DNA from: Otis tarda
Lineage: Eukaryota; Chordata; Aves; Otidiformes; Otididae
Assembly (NCBI GenBank): GCA_026413225.1
Contig: CM048552.1
Coordinates: forward strand, 190,188,053 to 190,252,052
Reading direction: 5' to 3'
Length of the DNA stretch: 64,000 nucleotides
Shown: positions 51,671 through 60,172 of the stretch, piece after piece
How positions within the stretch are numbered: position 1 is the stretch's first letter
How the letters are laid out: each line of letters starts with the position of its first letter
Program-made: the position numbers and the translations under genes
The notes under the pieces: model-generated
Told to the model about the DNA's origin: nothing
What the model saw: the letters and a program-made list of their open reading frames with translations, nothing else
Databases searched by the model: none

Positions 51671-51800
51671 TATCATAGAATATCATAGAATATCATAGAA
51701 TCTTAGAATAGCTTAGGTTGGAAAAGACCTTTAAGATTATAAAGTCCAACTGTTAACCTAGCACTGCCAAATCCATCACTAAACCAAGTCCCTGTTATCT
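51671..51800 (-). mobile_element. CR1 LINE 3' end with repeated terminal unit
   Basis: Three successive TATCATAGAA units (51671-51700) precede TCTTAGAATAGCTTAGGTTG and GAAAAGACCTTTAAGATTAT. This is the reverse complement of a CR1 3' terminus whose short 3' repeat has expanded. The body continues as AACCTAGCACTGCCAAATCC, typical of a different CR1 subfamily from the copies at 16841 and 37525. Confidence 0.9.
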
Positions 51801-53215
51801 GTTATGTCTAAACACAGACCAAGAGATTTTCAAAAACAGTAGCCTTAAAAACAATATAGCTGGCAAAATACTGAGTGTGGAGCTGTTCAATTTTTAGGAA
51901 CTTGCATCTGAAAAATGTCAATCTTTAGTAAAGTGCCTCAGCATGCTGTTGACCACAGGGGAAGAATTAAGTGCCTTAGAACAAGAACTACAAAAACTAA
52001 GCTAGGTGATAAGAGCATGCTGAGGACAAAGTTGTATGCTGAATTCTGAATCTCTTTGATGTTCAGGTATGTTAATGCTATTACTCCTTCTAGCAAGAGG
52101 TTTTACAAAAGGTTTTAGGTGCTCATTTTTTTTTCAAGAACTAAGGAAACAAGTGTAGCCAGAAGACTCCTGTCTCTGCTCTGTGCAATACTTCAGTGAT
52201 GAAAGAACTCCTCCAGGATGATGAAGACACAGCATGGATTAATTTTCCTCCTTCAAGGAATCTTCTGCCTCCTAAGAGCCTGTATGTGGACTAGTCTAGG
52301 GGGACAGAAAAGAAGGACAGTGCTCCATCCCCTTCTTCTTTTGAGACTCTCACAGTTTTTGTAGACTGAAGGCTTTGTTTGTCTTCAGAGAGATCAGGCA
52401 GGGGCCTCTATTCCGATTAGAGGTCTATCACTGGGAGCAAGGCACCCTGGGCATAAGTCCCTGCTCCACTGATTGTTCTGGATTTATAGATATAAAACAT
52501 ATAAATGGTCCGTAATACAGATACACAAAGCCATCTTTTGTCCTTCCCAACTGAGTGTCATAACCACGAGGTTACAGACTAATTCCCTCTCTGATCTAAT
52601 GCATTTTTAATTCTTTCAAAGTACAAAGTGGAGCAGCTCAACAGAAGGGACAGACTGTGTTTTCTTCCCTTCCATGTCCCCCTGGACTGCGGGCTGTTTA
52701 CCTGACAAGCAGAAGAGAGCTGAAGGCTTTGTTGCACAGAGGAAGTCAAACCATGTCCTTCACCTTGAGAATGTTTTAACCACTGAGATTTTTATATTAA
52801 AATGAAGAATAAGCAAACCTTTCAGAAGGAAGCATCAGTTACAACTTGTGTGGAGGCTGACTTCACAAATGTGCTCCAAGACTGGAGGGGCTTGGGCGTA
52901 AGAGTGAGTCAGTCAGATGAAGCCTGAGATACCTTTGGGCAAATGCATCTTCTGGGAAATTTAAGCATAAAAAGCTGTAGCATCTCCGGAGGTCAGTCAC
53001 CTCCAAGGTCAGCTGTAACTTAAGCGGGTGGCTTAAGGAAGCCTGGCTCCAGTTTTACTACCTAAATTCTACATCAGTCCCACCTTCAGCACTTGATACC
53101 TGTCACAGGGCTTCCGTGGCTGGGTGGGCTCCCAACACTTGAGGACCAGGCGAACCTCATAGAGACGCCAGGTGACACATCTGGTAAAAATACTTCTATA
53201 AAGGCATTTTTTGGA
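51801..53215. other. DNA upstream of the DCLK1 CpG island
   Basis: No reading frame or repeat is recognised. A TATAAA occurs at 53197-53202, just ahead of the GC-rich island, but CpG-island promoters seldom depend on a TATA box, so I give it little weight. Confidence 0.4.
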
Positions 53216-53542
53216 CGCCAGTGCCTCAAAGGGGGGGCAGCTGCCCCCCGCCAGGTCCGGCCCTGCCCCGTTCGCAGGCAGGCCGCGATCGGGCACGTCT
53301 CCTCGGGCCGGGACTCCCCGGGGGCGGCGGGCAGCAGCGCCCCGCGGTGCGGCCAGAATTTACCTCAGGGGGAGCCCACCGTCAGCTTAACCTCTCGCCC
53401 CGACGGGGCCTCTCCTCTCTACACTCCCCCGCCGGGGACTGCCAGGGGGCTCACCTCGCACCCACCGCGCCGTGGGCCGGGGACGGCTCCGGCGGCCGCC
53501 CCGCAGCGCCGAGGGACGAAGAGGGCCCGCAAAGAGAGAAAA

Positions 53543-53567
53543 GGGGGGGGGGGGGGGGGGGGGGGGG
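53543..53567 (+). repeat. G25 homopolymer in CpG island
   Basis: This is an uninterrupted run of 25 G directly before GAGACGGCGGCGGCG. Its length may be a sequencing or assembly estimate. It can form G-quadruplex structures. Confidence 0.9.
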
Positions 53568-53649
53568 AGACGGCGGCGGCGCCGCCCTCTGGAGAGAGCA
53601 GCAGGGAGAGGCTGGTGTGAAGAGCCGCATTTCAATGAGGGCCGGGCTA

Positions 53650-53657
53650 ATGCAAAT
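53650..53657 (+). promoter_or_regulatory. Octamer motif ATGCAAAT
   Basis: A perfect POU-factor octamer in an AT-containing pocket (GGGCTAATGCAAATCGCTGC) inside the GC-rich island, upstream of the DCLK1 first-exon donor. The match is exact; its use by neuronal POU factors is inference. Confidence 0.35.
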
Positions 53658-53749
53658 CGCTGCAATCGGCAGCAGCAGCAGAAGAAAGGCGAAGCAGCTG
53701 CAGCCCGGGCTCCCCGTCAGCGTGCTCCAGCCGGGGGAGGCGTAACAAA

Positions 53750-53922
53750 GGCAGCGGAGCCGCTTTCTGCGGCGACTACTGCGATTACAGGCGGGTGGTC
53801 GCCGCGGGGGGAGAGGGGGAGCTGCCGCTCTTTGGCCGCTTCCCGCTTGGAGCTGCCGTCTTCCCTCCGCGCCCCGCCGGCAGGTCTGCGGGAGAAGGTG
53901 CTCGCCAGGCTGCGGAGAGCAG
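53750..53922 (+). other. DCLK1: Probable DCLK1 non-coding exon 1 (3' part)
   Basis: The sequence GCTGCGGAGAGCAG|GTAAGG provides a near-consensus splice donor at 53922/53923 inside the CpG island. The next good acceptor on this strand that leads into a DCLK1 coding exon is at 57092, which gives an intron 1 of about 3.2 kb. The ATG lies in exon 2, so exon 1 would be entirely 5' UTR, as in mammals. The start given is arbitrary because the transcription start is not visible. Confidence 0.6.
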
Positions 53923-55340
53923 GTAAGGGCCGGGGTCCGGCCAGCAGCCGGGGCCAGGGCCGCCCCCTCTCCTGCGCGGGGGCTGGGGCGCGGCCGTTGG
54001 GGCGCGGCCGCCGGGCGCCCGCCGCGGCGCGGTGCACCTGTGCCCATTGTGTGGGGCGGCGGCCTCCGCCCAGCGCCGCAGCGCTTCCCCCAGGCGGCTC
54101 GGCGGGGCCGGTGCGGGTGTCCTGCTGCGGGAGCGTGGGGCGTGAGGCGCGGGCAGCTCCCGCCGCGGCGTGGCCGTGGCTGTGCGGGGCAGCGCGGTAG
54201 GCGCTTCCGAGGCGAACGCACCTCGGCGTTGGTCACCGTGCGGTTGGCGCCAGCCCGCAGCGGAGCCCGAGCGCTTGATGCCACCTTCCGCCGGCTGCTT
54301 GTATTTCGAACACGTTTCCCCTACCGCCGCAGAATAAACCCAATTTTTTTTTTTTTTTTCCCCTCCCTGAAGCAGCTACCGCGTGTATCCACGTTTTTCC
54401 CCTCCAAGGACTTAGTAGTCAGCCTGCTGCTCAGTCTCTGGATGATCTTTGCAGGGTCCCAGTCACACTGCTGCATGATGTATTTTTCTTTTTTTTTTTT
54501 TTTAATAAGCATGTATGATTGTTTTATGTAATCGCTCACCCACACCTGCAGTATAAATAAATCTGTAACAGATGTATAGGGTGTGAAGTGTTGGGCATGG
54601 TGGTTTTCCAGGGGTGTGTCCTTTCATTTTTCTATATCCGTACGTATATGAGTATATATTTATACACATACGGAAACATCTGATCAGATCAAATTGTTGT
54701 AGGATTTCTTTGTCTGCTCCGACCTTGTGGTTTGAAGATGCTTTTCTGTGAATAGCAGGGCTGTGGTGTTCAAGGGGAGCTCTATTTCTGTGTTAAAGGG
54801 CGTAATTGGGAATTACAGCCGTTATTGATTAAAGCATAAGCGTGTGGAAGAAAGGGCAGTGACTCGCACTTTTTCCTCCCCTCATCCAAAATTAGTAGAG
54901 CTGAGTGTCTCTAAAAAGTATATAATCATGTAAACTTGTTTTTCGTTTTTTTTTTTGTGTGTGTATGTTTGAGATGGTTTGAACAAATGAAACAGCAGAC
55001 CTAAGAAAAATCCGTTTTTCTTGGCACGGGCATTGCTTTTGAGATACAGTTTCTAAATTGCGAGTTCTGGGATAGTTTAAATCTGAATAACAGATTCTCA
55101 TTGGAATTAGAAATGAAGTAAAACAACTAACTTTTTTTTTTTTTTTTTAACATGGGTAACGATGGTGGTGTCATCTTGATCTTAAGCTGTGGCCACTAAG
55201 TGATGTTTTGTGTTTAAGCTATAGAGGAATGTCAGTGATGCCACAGCAAATGTTCTTGTTCTTTTCACTAAAGTGTGTATGCTGTGAATGTATACTGAGG
55301 AGGAAAAATGTAGACTAGTCTGTTGTGTGTGTATAGATAT

Positions 55341-55364
55341 GTATACGTGCACACACACGTATAC
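55341..55364. repeat. Short perfect inverted repeat
   Basis: GTATACGTG (55341-55349) and CACGTATAC (55356-55364) are perfect 9 bp arms around a 6-base CACACA spacer. Confidence 0.85.
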
Positions 55365-56127
55365 CGCACCATTTATGTATGTTAATTGCCTTTAAAGTAT
55401 TGATAAATATAAATCTTGCATGCATACATAAGGACATGATCCTGTGCCAGTGTACACAAAATAAGTAGTGAGCTGTAACCAAAGCAGGGTAAATAATTTC
55501 CACCGAGGCCGGCACTTGCAGTGGTTAGCCTTAGGTACTTGTTCTAGTCAAGCACGTGAACTGCTGAGAAGTTACTGAGCACCTCTCCTAGAGCTTTGCA
55601 GCATCAGGGTCCAGCTGTATAATCATTGGTTTAATACAAACTTCTATAAGCTAAAGAGCATCTCTAAGTCTTTCTGTATTTCCTCCTACTCTTTTAACAG
55701 CTGGTCTGAATATATATATTTTTTTTCTTAATAGTCACACAGTTACGAGTGGTTGAAACAAAGCTTGTTGTGCTTGGTCTTTTTTTTTTTTTTCTTTTTA
55801 TTGGAAATCAATGAAAGAGACCACTTCTAAATTAGATCTGTGTATCAGTGCTATAAATAAACTTACTGTGCTTTGCTGTTCTGCAGACAACTGCAAATCT
55901 AGGTGGCTCCTAAATTAAAAGAAATGTGTTTTGAACCTAATGATCTTTTGATCATTCTATTTTTTTTCATGTTTTTGTTTCTTTTATTTATGAGGATTTA
56001 TGTGCAATTTGTAGTATTTAGTCTTGTGTTGGTAGTAAAAAGGAACGGATGTATCTGCCTTCTTGATTTAATTTCAGAACATGTGAACTTCCATTTATGT
56101 GAACTATATTGAACAACTGGGATAATT

Positions 56128-56325
56128 TTGGTCAGAGCTGACTGTTTTTTGTCACTGTCAAACAAGGGAGACACCAATTGCTAATTTGCCCATTGACACT
56201 GAGTTTATCACTCCTTCAGTGACAGTTTTGTAGGCAAAATAAGCTGTCAGCTGTAATAAATTTGAATATTAGGCCTAGGTTATTAATAATACATCTTTAA
56301 ACATTATAGAGCACTGAAGTAGCTT
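56128..56325 (+). repeat. Duplicated element, copy 1 (before DCLK1 exon 2)
   Basis: This segment starts TTGGTCAGAGCTGACTG and is repeated in the same orientation at 58138-58337. Aligned by eye, the first 165 bases differ from the second copy at about 24 positions with no gap. Similarity weakens but persists to the shared CTGAAGTA. The core CCCATTGACACTGA and the CTTCAGTGACAGTTTTGT block are almost identical. GTCACTG (56151-56157) and CAGTGAC (56217-56223) form inverted arms that are kept in both copies with equal spacing. There is no open frame across it. Confidence 0.9.
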
Positions 56326-57092
56326 ACTCACTGAAAAATACTAGTTTTCTGTCTCCCTCTGATCTTCTTTTATTTCATGACATTTGAGCACTTCTGTTGG
56401 TCAAAGTATGCAAAGTATTTGCATAAGGACAACTGAAGTAATTTATTCTTAAATTAAAAGGCTGTAGGGAAACGAATGGTTTGAATATGCAAAGACTCTT
56501 GAACAGTGGGCTTGACCCACTAAGTGCTAGTCCTGGTTCTCATTGCTAACCTGCAACATCTATTCCCTGGAGAAGTTCCTAATTGCTTACTTTTTGGTGA
56601 CTAGTTGCCCTTCTGAAATGGCACCTCTTGAGATCACAGTTGGAACAAACACTTTAGTGGGGGCGAACGGTTGAGAAGGTAGACTGGACTCAAATATCAC
56701 CTGAATATAACATGAGAAAAAGTCGAAAGTTGATGCGTTTGGTCTTTTTTTTTCCAGTAGCTGAACTTTAGCACCTCGTTTTCAGAGTTCTTACTGAATT
56801 TGAGCAAGCACTTTTTAATGTTTGCATATTGCTAGCAGTTGGTTTCATGAATGGCCTTTCTACGATGTATGAAAGCCTAAGTTATAAACTAGGTTTTGTG
56901 GCATAGCAGGAGAGTTGTAAAATGAGAATGTAAAATAAACATGTGAATGTAACATGGTTTCATTCAAACATTTTTCTCAACTTGGAAAGTAGTTCTCTCT
57001 AAGTGTCTATATAGAAAGTGAAATCTTAAAGTGAACTCCCTTGAAATGTGTAAGTTTCTTAGACTTTTTTTCTTCTTTTGTGTGTCCCTTAG

Positions 57093-57105
57093 GTTGAACT
57101 TGAAG
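57093..57105 (+). other. DCLK1: DCLK1 exon 2, 5' untranslated bases
   Basis: Thirteen bases, GTTGAACTTGAAG, lie between the acceptor (CCCTTAG, AG at 57091-57092) and the ATG. Purines at -3 and -1 give an acceptable initiation context. Confidence 0.75.
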
Positions 57106-57481
57106 ATGTCCTTAGGGAGAGATATGGAGCTGGAGCATTTTGATGAGCGTGACAAAGCGCAGCGATATGGCAGAGGGTCCCGGGTAAATGGTTTGCCCAG
57201 CCCTACTCACAGTGCCCACTGCAGCTTTTACCGAACCCGTACTCTACAGACCCTGAGTTCTGAGAAAAAAGCCAAGAAAGTTCGTTTCTATCGTAATGGA
57301 GACCGGTATTTCAAAGGGATTGTATACGCCATCTCCCCTGACCGCTTTAGATCCTTTGAAGCTCTCCTGGCTGATCTGACCCGAACTCTGTCTGACAATG
57401 TGAATCTGCCCCAGGGAGTGAGAACAATCTACACGATTGATGGCTCCAAGAAGATTTCCTCCTTGGACCAGCTAGTAGAAG
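57106..57481 (+). CDS. DCLK1: DCLK1 exon 2, N-terminal coding exon
   Basis: The exon encodes the first 125 residues, starting [20 protein letters not shown], of doublecortin-like kinase 1. This is a neuronal microtubule-associated Ser/Thr kinase involved in neuronal migration and axon growth. Residues 1-50 are the Ser/Arg-rich leader, with [20 protein letters not shown]. From about residue 54 ([20 protein letters not shown]) the first doublecortin domain begins; it binds between tubulin protofilaments and continues in exon 3, outside the window. The sequence is nearly identical to the human protein; I notice L3 for F, G22 for S, and S114 for a different residue. The start at 57106 is the conserved one: an upstream in-frame ATG at 57031 is intronic. 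The donor is GAAG|GTCAGC at 57481/57482, leaving one base for the next codon. The rest of the gene, including the second doublecortin and kinase domains, is not in the window. Confidence 0.97.
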
Positions 57482-58137
57482 GTCAGCAGTAAGATTTGGA
57501 GGTGTAAAGTTGTGTTTGAGTCAGTGTTTGTTTGTCTAATCTGTCAAGTTTTCTGCAAATAGGTGATGGTGGTGGTGGTGTTATTGATAAAGAAAGGATC
57601 TTCAATGGTATGACTAGAATTATGGATGTCTTAAATTGTGCCATGATACATTGTTGGCTTGCTACTTATTTCCTTCTTGTTGAAAGGAACTGACCTTTCC
57701 CTTTCTGTTAACCTCGTGTTTATAGTCCTAGATCTTGAAGATCGCATCTGCTGCTGCTTTTGAACTTGCATGTTTAAAAATGCCAATGAGAGTTTAGTCA
57801 GTGAAACTTGACAAGGTCCATGGTCCTGATGAAACCTACATGAAATTAAGTTCTGATGAATTTTTTTTTTTTTTAATTTCTTTGTACCTAATGAAGAGCT
57901 CCAGCTCTTCCCTACAAGTAAATGTGCCTTAAGTAAAATGCTCTCCACTCATGGAGTGGCATGAATGTAGGCAAGCTGTTAAAAGAGTAATGCTGTCTCC
58001 ACAGTTCAGCTAGGGTAGACTGTAAACTTTTCTCCCCTGTAGCATTTCCCTTTTCCTCTTTTCCCCAGTTCATTGGCATCCTTGTGTTGTTTTTAAGTAA
58101 GGTTCATGTACCTGTAGGATGAAGCATTACCAGTGAT

Positions 58138-58337
58138 TTGGTCAGAAATGACTGGTCTTGGTCACTGTCAAACATCAGAGATGCAAGTTGCTAATTCGCC
58201 CATTGACACTGAATTTATCACTGCTTCAGTGACAGTTTTGTTGGCAAAAGAAGCTATCAACATTAATCAATTTGAATATTAGGCTTAGGATATTAATAAT
58301 ACCTTTTACAAGTTTTACTAATTGCTGAAGTAACTTT
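58138..58337 (+). repeat. Duplicated element, copy 2 (after DCLK1 exon 2)
   Basis: Second copy of the segment at 56128-56325, in the same orientation, starting TTGGTCAGAAATGACTGG. The arms GTCACTG (58161-58167) and CAGTGAC (58227-58233) keep exactly the same spacing as in copy 1. The offset is 2010 bases at the start and 2011 near the end, so there is only one net indel. It lies in intron 2 about 0.65 kb after exon 2. Confidence 0.9.
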
Positions 58338-60134
58338 TACAGGATAAATGCTTCTGGCTTGCAGTGGGTTTCTTTTTGTGTATGTAAGCAATTACTCCTT
58401 GTATAAAACATCAGAATGTATAACATCTGAAAGCATTAACTAGCACATGGCCATGAATAAGGTTTTTTTATCTGTAAAGTTTAAATGCAGGTGCTTGACT
58501 GTGTTCAAAGGAAATAAAAGTGGAACAATCTTTCCATTGTTGCTTCCATACTGCCCCTATCCCCAATGTGACATGGACAAACCTGTAAAGCATGGATCTG
58601 TAGCCACTGGCCAGCCAATTTAGAGTTGTAACAGAGATTGTAATTTCCATTTTTAGCACCAAGTGCAGTATCAGGATGTAATGAGAGGATCAGAAGAAGG
58701 TTAATGTGGGGAGAGAAGGAGGAAAGGGTAATGCTGAACAAGGTTCCTGAAGGAGGAACATATCTTTGCATAGCAAGTGTTCAGCCATGGTTGTCTCCTT
58801 TAGGTGTCATAGCAGAGGAAAGCTTTTTAAGGAGGAGTTTTGAGAAGAGGATATTCTTGATAATCCTCCTTGCATAAAAAAGAGAGTAGGAGATAACAAA
58901 AAGAAAATCGAAGTGGTGTAAGTATGGGTTTTTGGGGTTAGGACCATAGGTTTAGTGAAATGGAAAGGAAATTGGTCTTAAGATCAATGTTATGAATTCT
59001 AGGGTGGAGTTAGAACTGTATTTGTCAGGACAGTATTTAATTGGTGAAGAAAATCAATTTCTGGGAGGAAAGACCAGTATTAATCAACATCTGTTTAAAA
59101 GCAGTGTTTGTGTGTTTTCTTCTCAGTAGTGATATAAATAATTGTGCTTATTTGATTGGTATCCTCATGAAGAAGCAAATGTCATTGATGTTAACGTTGA
59201 TTTGCATAGTCTTTTGCTGCCAGTCAGAATCAGCTTTTGAAAAGAAATAACTGAATGCAGAACTAAATTCAGCAACCTATAAGACTAGTTTATTTTGGCA
59301 TCCAAGAGAAGAATAATTCCAGTTATAAATCAGTCAGTCAAAATAAATGACAATACCAAAGCATAAATTTTGTTTTGAAGAAGGACTTTGTGATTTCTTT
59401 TAGTTCTGTGGAACTTTCTTCCTTACGTTTTCAATGAACACATCCTCCCTTCCTGTCTATAGTTCAAGTTGGACAGTCTTATTTTTCATGTGCCATTGAC
59501 ACTGGAATTTACAGAAATCAGTTTGTTGCAAGTAGAGAGCTATCTCTTGTTCCACCTGAAAGGGGGCTTCTGTCTGTTTGTATAAAACTGCAAGGTGTTC
59601 AATTTTGTTCTATTTCCCTCGCTGAGCTTCACTGTAGAGTACAGGTTCACATATTCTTATCCCAGTGATGTTTTTTACATAAGCCCCTTCCACTCTTTAC
59701 TGTAGAAATTTATGAGCGTTTGGCTAGTCTGGTACAGCATTAATTAGCTTGAAGCTGTGCTTTGTGTTTAAATAGCTGGAAAATCACTTGATTTTTGCCT
59801 CTTGCCAAATGACATTTGTGCTCAAACTATTGAAATACAAGCATTGCTTTTATCATGGTGAGATTATTCTCTTACTGTAGGAATTAATCTCATGAGACTT
59901 TTATGAATTTAGGGGTTTTTTTTTTTGTTTTGTTTGTGTGGTTTTTTTTTTTGGTGAGCATTGATTTTAGTGATTGCATTGCATTGCAAGGTAAATGTGT
60001 AAGGCCTTGATTTGGTGTTGGTTTTTTGCCTTTATGCCTGTGAGGAAGTTTCTGTACTTTTACCTTCCCATATGGTACATGAAGAGACAGAAGTAGCTAG
60101 CTCCTGGGGGAAATAAGACAGCAGCCACTGTCTT

Positions 60135-60172
60135 TCATCCCAGAGCTAAATACTCATCCCAGAGCTAAATAC
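60135..60172. repeat. Tandem duplication of 19 bp
   Basis: TCATCCCAGAGCTAAATAC occurs twice in a row (60135-60153 and 60154-60172) with no difference, which suggests a recent slippage event. Confidence 0.95.

Larger units (their letters stand above)
53216..54320 (+). promoter_or_regulatory. DCLK1: CpG island, DCLK1 promoter region
   Basis: About 1.1 kb of very GC- and CpG-rich sequence, the only such block of this size in the window, starts about 3.9 kb before the ATG exon of DCLK1. It includes a G25 homopolymer (53543-53567), a GGCGGCGGCGCCGCC run, and an ATGCAAAT octamer at 53650-53657 that POU factors could bind. Transcription probably starts inside the island, but I cannot place the start site. 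Long open frames through the island on both strands come from base composition. Confidence 0.8.
53923..57092 (+). other. DCLK1: DCLK1 intron 1
   Basis: This begins GTAAGGGCC and ends with a pyrimidine-rich tract and CCCTTAG. It is GC-rich near the island and AT-rich afterwards. It contains the first copy of the duplicated element (56128-56325), the inverted repeat at 55341-55364, and several T homopolymers. No CR1 or LTR was seen, which contrasts with the repeat-bearing intergenic DNA to the left. Confidence 0.65.

Noticed and set aside
53197..53202. TATAAA as the DCLK1 TATA box
   Set aside because: It is possible by position, but it lies outside the CpG island edge and has no other support. 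It is mentioned only as context.
53451..54284. Long open frames in the CpG island (277 codons on the minus strand, 242, 175 and 174 codons on the plus strand)
   Set aside because: They overlap one another in several frames on both strands, are dominated by Pro, Arg, Ala and Gly as expected from GC-rich DNA, and show no domain. Stop codons are simply rare in this composition.
57031..57105. Upstream in-frame ATG extending DCLK1 by 25 residues
   Set aside because: The extension crosses the polypyrimidine tract and splice acceptor at 57092, so it is intronic. The known protein begins at the ATG at 57106.
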